From assembly GCF_000208745.1 (NCBI RefSeq), contig NC_030852.1:28851801-28915800 (forward strand): 64,000 nt of DNA, read 5' to 3'. The position numbers were made by a program, and so were the translations under genes. Under the pieces are notes generated by a model. The model ran no database searches and had not been told where the DNA came from. It saw only the letters and a list, made by a program, of their open reading frames with translations. Shown in pieces: positions 28,165 to 38,201 of this stretch. Position 1 is the stretch's first letter. Each line of letters begins with the position of its first letter. Origin of the DNA: Theobroma cacao (lineage: Eukaryota > Streptophyta > Magnoliopsida > Malvales > Malvaceae).

Positions 28165-29450
28165 GTTCTGTCAGGCCCGAACATCCGGAGCTCGAATACT
28201 AAAAACTTTTGGGCCAAATGGGCCAGATCTAAAGGGGCGTTGGGCTTTCGGACTGAACCGGCTTGCCTGTGCGGGTCAATTGCGCTGGCTACCTATGGAA
28301 AGGAATCACAAACCCAATTTCCCAATTTCTTCTTTTACTCAGCATCAGATCTCCGTCTCAACAGGTATTTCTCCTTCCTCTCTAAGCCCTCTCACTTCTT
28401 CTTGTTCTTGATTGCTTGGGGAACAAAGTTCAAAGCCGAAAACGGAAACTTTTCTGTTAGATTGCTTTAGTTCTTAGTAAGATGAAAGACTAAGCTCGAC
28501 TATTGAGTAGCTTTAGCTGGTTTCATCAAGTGAAGAGGATTTTAGTTGTGTTTACTAACTGCTGTGTTTTGGTTGGTGGGTTTTTTAGATGATAGTGATT
28601 TTGGCTGTTCATAGTTGATTTCTGTAATAAGCTTAAATTTTGATATTTGGTTCTTTGTATTTAATGATTTTTTTAATTCCATTTTGAAAGTTTACGCGTT
28701 AGGTTTAAAGACCATTTTTCATTTCACTGGAAGTAAAAAAAAAATTCATATTACATAATTATAGATTTTGGTCTTGAGACATTTTGAGTATGCACCTGTG
28801 TTTTGTTTTGGATTAACTGTTGATGCTAATTTATCTTGTGAAATTTGAGAGGTTTATGAAGGAAAGAACCAAAAATTAAGGGTTTGAGTCCTAAGTTAAG
28901 ATCATTTGTATTTGTCAATCCTTTTTAAAACAGGAGTTTGATCAGAGTGATTGTGTGATCTGGATTTGAAAGATTATTAAAATGCAGTTTCAATGTTGTC
29001 TTTTTCAGGTTGAATGTGATCTGGTGTTACTTAAGCTGGCGGGGCTACCAAGCAGCCAAATACTGGCCTCTTTTTAGGATTGAAAGGACCCCATTCTAAC
29101 CAAGAAGGAGTTGGCTCTGCATCCCTCTAATTGAAACAGAGTAAGTAGATTCTATACTGATTCAGTTTTATGTAGAGTAATAGTAATTGATTATAAGTAA
29201 TATCTTTTATTGAAAAAGAGAAAGGGAAAGCTGCATAAGGAAGAAAGTGACAATTCCTTTCAATTGCCATGTTAGGTCTGTTGTTATCTGTAATTATCCT
29301 TTGAGAAGGGCTTGTTTTAGCCTGGACTTTTAGCGAGCTGCATCCTCTTTTATAGTTGGTATTTTCTTAGTGGAAGGCACAGTCCTGATTTCTCTATTTT
29401 AGAAAATTAGCAGAAGAATCCATTTCACAAGGAACTTGATCAGGGAAGTA
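28165..29450 (+). pseudogene. eL36 (60S ribosomal protein L36) duplicated pseudogene with promoter, leader intron and truncated exon 3
   Basis: Matches the functional eL36 locus (51,495-53,080, minus) in inverted orientation. Promoter homology starts near 28,165. The leader exon with its donor lies at about 28,340-28,363, the leader intron follows, the coding exon lies at about 29,009-29,146, then intron 2 with close similarity, and exon 3 stops matching after its first 40 or so bases near 29,450. Introns are retained, so this is not a processed copy. It is dead by several criteria: the ATG position reads GGG, exon 2 carries an in-frame stop (LHPSN then a stop context), exons 3-4 are truncated or absent, and the TATA element (CTATAAAAGG in the parent) has become CTATGGAAAGG. 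The splice donor GTAAGTAG after exon 2 is preserved. Confidence 0.9.
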
Positions 29451-30599
29451 AATGAAAGTAAATAAAACTTATTTAAATGATAATATGGGTGCTTCCAGGT
29501 GATCGAACAAAACCAACAGAATCGTCAGTAAGACCTACAATGTCAGTATCTTTATGATGAGAAGTCTAAATAAATTTATACTACAACTTCAGCAATTTAA
29601 CTTAATAGTCAACTCATTAATCAAGTATCAAACTAGCAGAGGCTTATCAACTTTTCCATCCATATCCCCACCGAGATAAATAACAGTTTCATTATTCAAA
29701 CTGACAGGTGTATCTATAAACCCAAATAATAGCAAAATAAAGATAGAGATATAATAGTCTAAAGTAATCAAGTTCAGATGGCACGAAGAAGCGAGCACTT
29801 ACATGGGTAGCTACCTGGTCCATATCTTCATCCTTACTTACATTATCATCAGGAGTCATGACCTCACCAGAATCATTCAAATCATAAGCACTTTCATTGA
29901 AGGGAAACATTGGGGCAACACCAGTGGAGGGGGCACAAATGATGAAGTTGTGAATGAAATAGAATTGCAATTTGAGATAGATAAAAGGTAAGCATATATG
30001 CTTTTCTATGTGTCAGTTAAAGTCTACAGCATAAATGACATCTTCTTCAGCCTGTGTTATCTTATAAACAGTACCATCCAATAGATTTCCAGCAAGATGA
30101 GGAGCATTCACAGTTCCCTCTCCTTTTCTTATGAAGATTGTAATGGAAACAAAACAATACATTAAGTAGGTGACATTTAACCTGAGGGATCTAAGGGGTT
30201 GTGCAGTGACATCATCCAAATAGACAATGTCCACTCCACCTACATACAATACTAGGTCATGCAACATTAATTCCCCTGAGCTTTTTCTGATGAATAAAAA
30301 TCGAACTCAAAATAGGCCATGTAGAAATTGAGATGATTACTCGCAAAAAGTTCACCAGATAAATAATAATTTTGGGAGTGAGTTAGTTGAGTCATCTTCT
30401 GAAAACTCTGATACTTGTTGCAATTGAGAGATAGCAAAACATGTCAACATAAAAATTTTAACTACAAAACATAGGCAATTTTATTACTATAAATAGAGAA
30501 GTTTAGCTTTAAGCTTTAGATGTAATCAACTATGGCCACGCCATCAATTAATACCAAGTAATAGCCCCCATTTCTAAAACTTGTTGAAGGGAAATATAA

Positions 30600-31797
30600 C
30601 TCTGACTTAGTAAACTTAAAAAATAAACACAGGGATATCATAATCTGACACAAGCATCCCAAGAGTCTGTTTCAAAGTTTCGAACTTTTGTGCCGTAGTG
30701 TCCCTCATGCTTTCGGGGCAAAAATCTATCCATAAAGGTTTGTGTGAACTCTTCCCAATTAAGTGGAGCAAAACTGGGAGGTCTGCTACACTTGAGCGTA
30801 GCAAACCAAATTTGCAATACCTCCGTCAATCTGAAACTCTTTAGTTCAATTGCCCGACGGCTAGAACAGCCTAGTATTGTGCAAATCTTATCCATCTCAA
30901 CTAAAATACTTGCAAATCTTTGCCTTGATTGGTACCATTGAAAGATGGGGGCCTCAATTTCATAAAATCACTCAAGGTCACCTAACTTTCCTCCAATCCA
31001 TCTCCTCATAGGGTTGGTAATCCAGATCTTCAGAGCTGAAGCCCATTATCTCTTCGGGGTATTGCATCCCTTGTCTCACAAACTCCACAAGCTCCTGAGC
31101 CAACCTTCATAATCTAGCTGCCAATTCCACCAGGGTGGCAGTGGGTACCATAGGATGTTTGCCTCCAGTGTCCTCTAAACTGGTATTGGCTCGCCTCTCA
31201 TTGGAACTTTGACTGTTGGGCGGCTTGGCAGCTTGACCTCTAGGCCTACCTCTCCCACAGCTTCGAGGAGTGGAAGCATGTGGTCTAGTCGCAATGACAT
31301 CTGGGGCATGAACCCTCTAGTTTCCCTCGAGGTGGTTTGCGTTCTAGGTGGCATCTCGTACCTAGAAGGCAGCAATCACCCTTCAATTTCACATCAAAAT
31401 TATTAGTAAAGGTGACTTACTAAGACTTGGGAGTTCGTGCAGCCCCTTATTCATGATACATGTTGCAGTCAAGAATTTTGGATAAGACTCTACAATAATC
31501 TCGACATTCTGTTGATAGACTCGAGAATTCCTAAGACTCTTCTAACCCTAGGGCTTTAACACCAAGCTTGTAATGACCCTCTCCTATGGCCGTTTTCGGC
31601 ATAAAAGTCATGTGGGCAAGCCCACACAGTTCGCCAAGTCTTTTCAACTATGTTTATCTTACTAATTAATTTCTTTTCTTTATTTCACTGCATTTTGCTT
31701 CATTTATTTCCATAACATAGTTATGGGCTTGCTCAGCTATGTGGGCTTGCCCACATGACTTGTGCGCCGGTAACGGCCGTAGGAGTGGATCTCACGC
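30600..31797 (-). mobile_element. Ty3/gypsy-type LTR retrotransposon fragment (5' LTR, degenerate primer site, gag piece)
   Basis: Inserted in the CPSF100 pseudogene between its copies of exons 2 and 3, on the minus strand. A TG...CA-bounded LTR of about 226 bp (31,794 to 31,569) is followed by TTGGTGTTAAAGC, close to the initiator-tRNA-Met primer-binding consensus TGGTATCAGAGC with three differences. Next comes a broken gag reading: an MPPRTQ start near 31,350, a VPTATL segment, then an FNGTNQGKD segment, LGCSSRRAIE, PLNWEEFT and FMDRFLP, typical of plant Ty3 gag proteins. Stops and frameshifts interrupt it. No protease, reverse transcriptase, integrase or 3' LTR is present. It shows the pseudogene has been free to take insertions. 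Confidence 0.8.
31569..31794 (-). repeat. LTR of the retroelement fragment, with internal inverted repeats
   Basis: Starts TGAGATCC and ends TTACA on the minus strand, adjoining the degenerate primer-binding site. Near both ends the LTR holds an inverted repeat of about 45 bases (31,579-31,627 and 31,739-31,787), each containing GTGGGC-AA/TT-GCCCAC, itself almost palindromic. The transcript of the LTR could fold into a long hairpin with a loop of about 110 bases. Confidence 0.65.
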
Positions 31798-32079
31798 TTG
31801 GGAGGGAGATGGATAAAACTTTCACCTTACTGGAGAGATATTGATCGTACATAGTGAGAAGACCTAATCTGTAAACCAGTTCCATGGAATAAATGGAATT
31901 GGAGGGTCCAAATTGTTTCATGGCATACGGGGAGCCAAGGTGAAGTGTGTTTGGATGCGAGAACACCGCATGTATCCTCAAAGCTACCTTGCAAAACCAG
32001 CCATAGTCAATTTTTTTCTCTAGAGAGTGATTAATAGGCATTGGTGAAAGTGGAATAAGAAGAAAAAAACCTTTATTTG

Positions 32080-33590
32080 GTAGAGTTAAAAAATAAAAAG
32101 AAGATGAAAATTATATTATTTTATCGTTATAATATCCTTTGTAACTTAAGATAAATTTTTAAATGTAATAATAATGGACAATCTTGTAAATATGTAACAC
32201 TTGACGCACTCCTCTTTCATTTTCTTTCCTCTAATTTTTTTAATTTGGAATTGTTTGTTTTTTAAATAAAGATGAAAAATGATAAATTCTTCTATTTTAT
32301 ATCTTCTCACATTTCTATCTTACCAAGTACTAGTAAAAATAATTTTCTTTCCACTTTTTCACCCATCCCCTTTCATCCTCTCACTGTCTACTTTATCTCG
32401 CAAAGCATAGCTCTTATCGTCCTCTTTTCAAGCAAATTAAATCCCAAAATAACATTGATAAAAGTACAAAAAAGATCCAAATCAGGGCCTTTCCATAAAT
32501 TAAGTTAAAATCACTATTTCTTAGCCCAATGTAAAAAGGAAACCTTATTGATCAATCTCTCAAAATATCTCCTCCATCACTTTCCCCTTTTTAGTCCCTG
32601 TAATTTATTTACTTCCACTTTTCCTTTTGCTTCTTATCATCACTCATCGCCTGTATGTAGACCAAATTTTAGTTGTATATTATTTTGTTAGAATATGTAT
32701 ATGAATTTAATTTATTTTATTACTATTACTAAGCCCTAGATCAAATTTTAGCACTTTTCTGGAGTTATGTTTGCAGGATATTGTTGTGCACCTAATGACA
32801 ATTTTGCATTTCATCTTAACTTTCTTTGTTTGTTGAGATTTTGATTTATACTGTGAAATTAAATTTGAGGTAATTTTATGTACATTGATTAAATGAGACG
32901 GGAAATGAAAGTTTTGACTGTTTTTTGTTTGGTTTTGTTTTTGAATGAAATGAAATTCTTAATTGAAAGTAACTGAGCTAAGCAGTCCGTTTAGGCCCAG
33001 TGGACTTGGGGCTTCGTGTAATTAGAAAAATATTGGAATTATAATCAACTTTATAGCTTTATGTCTTTAGGATAGGTGTTTAGTTAATTTTTTGTTTTGG
33101 ATTTTAGGTTGTTTGGCAGAATATTTTTGTTCCTGTATCTGTTTGGCTGTTGAGATTTATATGCAAGTCAGAGGAAAACAACATTGCGAAAAGGATTAAA
33201 TGGAAAATGGGGATGCTAAGATTATGCAGACTAGAGAAATGGGTAGCTCATGGTTTGATTTTGAAAGATATCCAAATCTGGAATCCTTTTTCTAGCTCAC
33301 CTTTGTTCGATATTTTTTTATATATTTAAATTAAAAGTGCCCATTAAAGAATTTTTATTTTGAATGTGTATCTCTGCAATAAAATTGGATATTTGATCTT
33401 TCGTTTGGTATTTTTCTGGAAAACATGATAAGTATATTATTTTTAGGGCAGATTCATTTTCCTTAATCTAGCTACTGATGGTTTCTCTTGTGTTTTACAT
33501 GTTCTAATATTTCTTGTTTGACATAATTGTTTTGCAGGTTGCATGGATTTCTCTGCTTAAAGTGTTCAGTAGAGAAATAGTGCAACTTTG
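32080..33590 (+). promoter_or_regulatory. Divergent spacer copy 1: promoter and 5' leader region of SPPL1
   Basis: Lies between the CPSF100 pseudogene (minus) and SPPL1 (plus). Its inverted copy is at 36,470-37,985, in front of functional CPSF100. Shared segments include 32,270-32,500, about 32,890-33,060, and 33,480-33,590 where a TTGCAG acceptor ends the presumed SPPL1 leader intron. The SPPL1 leader exon probably lies in the pyrimidine-rich stretch 32,560-32,660, with an intron running to 33,538. Because CPSF100 and SPPL1 start on opposite sides, the ancestral spacer was probably a two-way promoter; this copy now serves only SPPL1. Confidence 0.6.
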
Positions 33591-33677
33591 ATTTGGAGCT
33601 TCATCCTGTGTTGTATCTGATTTATGTGCATAAAAGACAAATTTGAGATAATTTATCCACAAGAGTTGTGTGCTTAG
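33543..33677 (+). promoter_or_regulatory. Two upstream ORFs in the SPPL1 leader
   Basis: After the presumed leader-intron acceptor, one ATG opens a 5-codon ORF (33,543-33,560). A second ATG opens a 17-codon ORF (33,624-33,677) whose TAG ends two bases before the SPPL1 ATG at 33,680. Such an arrangement could lower main-ORF translation or allow termination-reinitiation. In the inverted copy near 36,500 the first ATG reads ACG. Any regulatory effect is inferred. Confidence 0.55.
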
Positions 33678-33679
33678 TT

Positions 33680-35453
33680 ATGGAATCATTGTGGAAGCTT
33701 TTATATTTACTTGAGCCTGCCCCTGTTACTCTCATGGTTACAGCAGTGGCTGTGACATTTGGATCTGCATTTCGTGCTCTGAATTATGGGAAAGAAATGG
33801 AGCGGAATCGTGACTTGTCAGAAGCATCAATTACTTTAGATAGGTCCCAAGCACTAATGATTCCAGTAATGAGCTCTTGTAGCTTGCTTTTGATGTTTTA
33901 CCTGTTTTCTTCTGTCTCACAACTCCTGACTGCCTTCACAGCTGTTGCCTCTGTTTCATCCCTTTTCTTCTGTCTATACCCACATGTTGCCTATTTGAAA
34001 TCACAATTTGGTTTGGCTGACCCATATGTGTCTCGGTGCTGTTCAAAGTCATTCACCAGAATACAAGGGTTATTACTGTTGGCATGCTTTGTTACAGTTG
34101 CTGCTTGGCTTGTTTCAGGGCATTGGATATTGAACAATTTGTTAGGTATCTCCATCTGTATCGCATTTGTTAGTCATGTGCGCCTTCCAAACATCAAAAT
34201 ATGTGCGATGCTTCTTGTATGTTTGTTCGTGTATGACATATTTTGGGTTTTCTTCTCTGAAAGATTTTTTGGGGCTAATGTCATGGTATCGGTAGCAACA
34301 CAGCAAGCATCAAACCCTGTTCACACAGTTGCTAATAGTTTGAGTCTTCCCGGCTTACAATTGATTACAAAGAAGCTAGAGTTGCCCGTAAAGATTGTTT
34401 TTCCAAGGAATTTGTTGGGTGGTGCATCACCTGGTGGGAGCACAGCAGACTTCATGATGCTTGGTCTTGGTGACATGGTATGAAAACCCTTCTCCTCAGT
34501 ATGGAGAAAGTAATATTTTTCAGCTTTCTTACTAGACCAATATTTGTTAGTATCTATCAAGGTATCCTTAAATCTTCTGTTTCATTGCTAGCTTGAAAAG
34601 CCTATTCTCATTACCCCTGCTGCTTGACATGATTGCTATTAGATGAATGAACAAACATGTCCTTGCAAACAATTTTGGTGTGCAAATGACACTTGCACAA
34701 GGAATATCATTGTTTTGTACTTATAGACCAATCATATTATTCTTTTCAAATTATTTGTTTGTAGAGACAAGCACTCGAACTTATGCGTGTGACTTATTGA
34801 GAGTAACAAGTGGCATTGTTTACCAGTTCTACTTTACTGCTCTGGCTAATGTCATCTTTTTCTTTTTATTAGAGGTTTTGATTAAATTTTTTATGTTCAT
34901 GTAGGCCATTCCTGCCATGCTTCTAGCATTAGTCCTTTGTTTTGATCATCGAAAGAGTAGGGAAACAGTAAATCTTTTAGATTTACATTCCTCAAAGGGG
35001 CACAAATACATATGGTATGCGCTTCCTGGGTATGCTATTGGACTAGTGACTGCTCTAGCAGCTGGCATTTTGACCCACTCACCTCAACCTGCTCTTCTTT
35101 ATCTGGTATTTTGTTATCACAGTTTTATTCAAGTTTATTTGTTCTCTTTATATTTAGCCTGATTTTCTTTTGGAAATATGATGCAGTCTTTGAGATAGTT
35201 CATATTCTCGTTGTTCACTAGGTCAAAATAAAGATGAGGGAAGCTGTTAATGAATTTTATAGCATTTTGGGTTCCTTGCAGATCTGTTGCACTTCAATAA
35301 CCGTTTTAACTTATATTCTCAATCTTTTAAATGTAGGTACCTTCGACATTGGGACCTGTAATTTTCATCTCCTGGTTAAGGAAGGAACTAGTTGAATTAT
35401 GGGAAGGAACCATGCTAAACCTCAATGAGAAGGCAAGACAAATAGAAGTCTGA
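33680..35453 (+). CDS. SPPL1: Signal peptide peptidase-like 1 (GxGD intramembrane aspartyl protease)
   Basis: Multi-pass membrane protease of the presenilin/SPP class, expected in endomembranes, cleaving type II membrane segments. Exons: 33680-34477, 34905-35105, 35337-35453; 1,116 nt, 371 residues, matching plant SPPL1 proteins. Both catalytic motifs are present: Tyr185-Asp186 in VYDIFW and Gly262-Leu-Gly-Asp265 in GLGD, plus the Pro328-Ala-Leu PAL motif. Hydrophobic segments cover most of the protein. There is no long N-terminal luminal PA domain, which separates it from the SPPL2-5 group. Start chosen at MESLWK, which matches the family; a GTG-initiated longer frame from 33,668 is ignored. 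The gene sits between the two arms of the inverted duplication; only its 5' leader was copied. Confidence 0.95.
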
Positions 35454-36054
35454 GCCATCTCTTCATATGATCCAAGGCCACATAAGGGCATGCATAGCCA
35501 TTTGGTTGTATATTCCTTTGAAAAGTATAGTATATCAAGAATTCAATGTTTTACTTTGTTGAATCCAACTTTGATTATGAAATATTTCCCCAATGGAAGG
35601 CAGAAAGCAAACTTGGTGAGCCAAGCTGTAGCATATTGCAAGAGCAATTATTTACTTTTTGATGCTCTCTGGTTTGCCATTTTTGCTCGATAAAGTATAG
35701 TATTATTATTTAGTTTTTGGGTTAGAGTACCATATTTGATCAACTACTCATATGCAGAAGCAAGAGACTAATCCTCCTCGGGTCAGAAATCAACTTCCTA
35801 AATGTATTTAAATTGCTTAGGGGCAAAATAAGAAGAAAAACACTTCAAAGAACATAATGGATGATGTCTTGATTAATAGTTAATCTATACCCCTAGTCCT
35901 CTCTCAAGGCAAACCGGTTGTGAAAATGGCCATACTTGTATGACAGTTTCATCCTCCGCATGTATTATGATATGTTAATAGAAAAAACCCATACTTTATA
36001 AAATTGATTAAACTCAGCATTTCATCTTTTTGTTTATTTGAACGACGTCGTATC
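35454..36054. other. SPPL1 3' flank and centre of the inverted duplication
   Basis: Holds the 3' untranslated region and terminator of SPPL1, then non-coding A/T-rich DNA. A perfect 10-base palindrome ACGACGTCGT (36,042-36,051) lies at its end, just before the CPSF100 exon 1 fragment. No gene is seen. Confidence 0.5.
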
Positions 36055-36469
36055 AGCTCACTCTTTTCAAATCCTGTTGAGAAACAGGCACTCTCATTTC
36101 AAATGTTTAAGCGACACCGTTTAGGCAATCTTTCTTCTCCTCCAAGCTTTAGTCCATCTCTCTACTGGTAGAACCCCTGAATCTTTGGTTTTGCCTCTAA
36201 ATCGAGTGGAGAATAGGGACGTCAGTTCGGGTAACCGCACTGTGTGGAGTATGCAACGAGAATCCTGTGTCCTACTTAGTCTCTACTCTCAATCGACTGC
36301 TTCAACTTCTTAGTCGACTGTGGTTGGAATGATCTCTTTGTTCTATCCTTTCTTCAACCCCTCTCCAGGTTCTTTTTCTTCTTTTTCTCTTTCCATTTTC
36401 ACCGATGCCTTTTAATTTAATCAATCTCTAGAGAGAAAAAGAATTGTTTATGGTTAGTTTTCTGGGTAG
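36055..36469 (+). pseudogene. Third copy of CPSF100 exon 1 (fragment)
   Basis: Matches about 38,055-38,450: leader, exon 1 and most of intron 1 up to its acceptor region (GGGTAGC), in the same orientation as functional CPSF100. The start codon reads ATAGGG where the functional gene has ATGGGG, and a 5-base duplication (TCTAC) shifts the frame inside exon 1. It ends abruptly near 36,468, where inverted SPPL1 leader homology begins. Exon 1 is the piece missing from the left-arm pseudogene. Confidence 0.85.
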
Positions 36470-37985
36470 CGCTGTTTCTCTACTGAACACTTTAAGCAGA
36501 GATATCCGTGCAACCTGCAAAACAATTATGTCAAACGAGAAATATGAAAACACATTGAAATATAGGAGGAACCATCGGTAGCTAGATCATTAAAAATGAA
36601 TTTTCCCTAGACGTAATATACTTATCTTGTTTTCCGAGTACTACCAAATGAAAGATCAATTAAAAACGTTTCAATTTCATTGCTGAGTTACACTTTCAAA
36701 ATATATATGAAATAGATATTGAACGGAGGTGAGCTAGAACGAAGATAACAGATTGAAAAATCTTTCAAAATCAAACATGAGCTACCCATTTCTCTAATTT
36801 GCATAATTCTAGCATCCCCATTTTCCATTTAATCCTTTTGGCATTACTGTTTTTACTCTGATTTGCTTATATAAATCTCAACAGCAAAACAAAAACATGA
36901 ACAAAAGTATTCTGCCAAAAACAACCTAAACTTCAAAACAAAAAAATTAACTAATTACCTATTTTTAAAGGTGAAAAGCTAAAAAAGTTAATTATAATTC
37001 CAATATTTCTAATTACACAAAGCCCCAAGTCCTCTAGGGCTTAACCCAACTGCTTAGCGCAGTTACTTTGAACTAAGAATTCCATTTCTGGTCAAAAACA
37101 AAACCAAACAAATGATAGTTAAACTTTCATTTCATGTCTCTTTTTGTCAATGTATATAAAATTACCTCAAATTAATTTCATAGTATAAATCAAAATCTCA
37201 GCAAACAGAGAAAGTTAAGATAAGATGCCACACTTTCATTATGTTCACAACAATATCTCTCAAAGCATAACTTCAGAAAAGTGCTAAAATTTGATCTAGG
37301 GCTTATAAATTAAAAAATAACAGTAAAATAAATTAAATTCATATAAATATTCTAACAAAAAAAATGTACAATTAAAGTTTGATCTGCATGCAGGCGATGA
37401 GTTAAAATCTGAAGTAAAAGGAGGAGTTGAAATAAAAACTTTACATGGATTAAAAAGAGGTAAATGATGGAGGAGATATTTTGTAGAGCACTAACCGTGA
37501 ACTTTATATAGTTTGAGAGGCTTTTTCACTCTGGTGATCAATAAGGTTTCTTTTTCTCATTAGGCAAAGGAAACCAGATTTTAAGTTATTTATGAAAGGT
37601 CCCAAAATTCGGATCTATTTGTATTTGTCTCGATGTTAGTTTGGATTTAATTTTCTTGAAAAGAGGTTGGTGAAGAGCAAGGCTTTGCATGGTAAAGTGG
37701 AAAGTGAGGATGGGTGGAAAAGTGGAAAGAAAATTATTTTTACTAGTACCTGGTAAGACAGAAAAGTGAGAATCATTTTTCATTTTTATTTACAAAAAAA
37801 AAAAATCCAATTAGAAAGATTTAGAGAAGAGAAAATGAGAGAGGTGTTGGTCAAGTTTTGCATATGTACAAGATTGTCAATCAGTTTTAACATTATATCT
37901 GAAGTTAAAAAGGGTATTATAATTGATAAAATAGTATAATTTTCATTTTCTTTATTTTTATTATAATGATAAAGTAGGTTTTTTT
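36470..37985 (-). repeat. Divergent spacer copy 2 (inverted), with truncated SPPL1 leader
   Basis: Reverse-complement copy of 32,080-33,590. The end nearest 36,470 matches the SPPL1 leader exon that follows the TTGCAG acceptor, and homology stops there; no SPPL1 coding sequence follows. The other end leads into the CPSF100 upstream region. It therefore acts as the upstream region of functional CPSF100 while pointing the other way at a lost SPPL1. Small insertions, deletions and substitutions are scattered throughout, so the duplication is not recent. Confidence 0.85.
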
Positions 37986-38201
37986 CGTTTATGCTAACAA
38001 CATATCTTTTTAAATTACCTTTTTTTTTTTATTTCATATTTTACTCTTTCCAAATCTTTTAGGGAATTGGCATTCATCATTTCAAATATTTAAGTGACAT
38101 GGTTTAGGCAATCTTTCTTCTCTTTCAGACTTCAATCCATCCCTATAACGGTATCACCCTGTTGGAAACCTGTGAATCTTTGGTTTCAAACCCAGTGGAG
38201 A

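Larger units (their letters stand above)
29500..32075 (-). pseudogene. CPSF100 duplicated pseudogene (inverted copy, 5' half only)
   Basis: Aligns in inverted orientation with the functional CPSF100 gene. About 31,800-32,075 equals part of intron 1 plus exon 2; 30,290-30,560 equals the end of intron 2, exon 3 and nearby intron; 29,940-30,260 equals the region 39,120-39,425 (exon 4 with flanks); 29,700-29,935 equals exon 11; 29,500-29,700 equals exon 12 with flanking introns. Introns are retained. Exon 1 and exons 5-10 and 13-18 are missing. Exon 3 has lost about 40 bases, frames are shifted, and exon 2 carries deletions. A Ty3-type retroelement fragment interrupts the copy of intron 2. The junction with the eL36 pseudogene lies between 29,450 and 29,505. 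Confidence 0.9.
28165..33590. repeat. Left arm of an inverted segmental duplication
   Basis: Landmarks here, read left to right, are eL36 pseudogene(+), CPSF100 pseudogene(-), spacer, SPPL1 5' leader(+). They match the inverted order of the right arm (36,470-53,080), which reads SPPL1 leader remnant(-), spacer, CPSF100(+), SLH gene(+), eL36(-). The left arm is about 5.4 kb against about 16.6 kb on the right. The difference comes from loss of the interval equal to 42,350-51,785 (CPSF100 3' half, SLH gene, eL36 3' end), a smaller internal loss equal to about 39,425-41,895, loss of CPSF100 exon 1, and gain of a retroelement fragment. Homology was read by eye from exons, introns and spacer. Confidence 0.85.

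Noticed and set aside
31175..31406. Two opposite 65-codon frames in the retroelement fragment
   Set aside because: The minus frame is a broken gag start; the plus frame is its shadow. Neither is a host gene.
35012..35221. Alternative frame over SPPL1 exon 2
   Set aside because: It is a frame shadow of the conserved PAL-motif exon.
38094..38201. In-frame upstream ATG that would extend CPSF100 by 36 residues
   Set aside because: The extension is not part of the conserved protein, which begins MGTSVQV; the segment is also present in the non-coding copy at 36,090.
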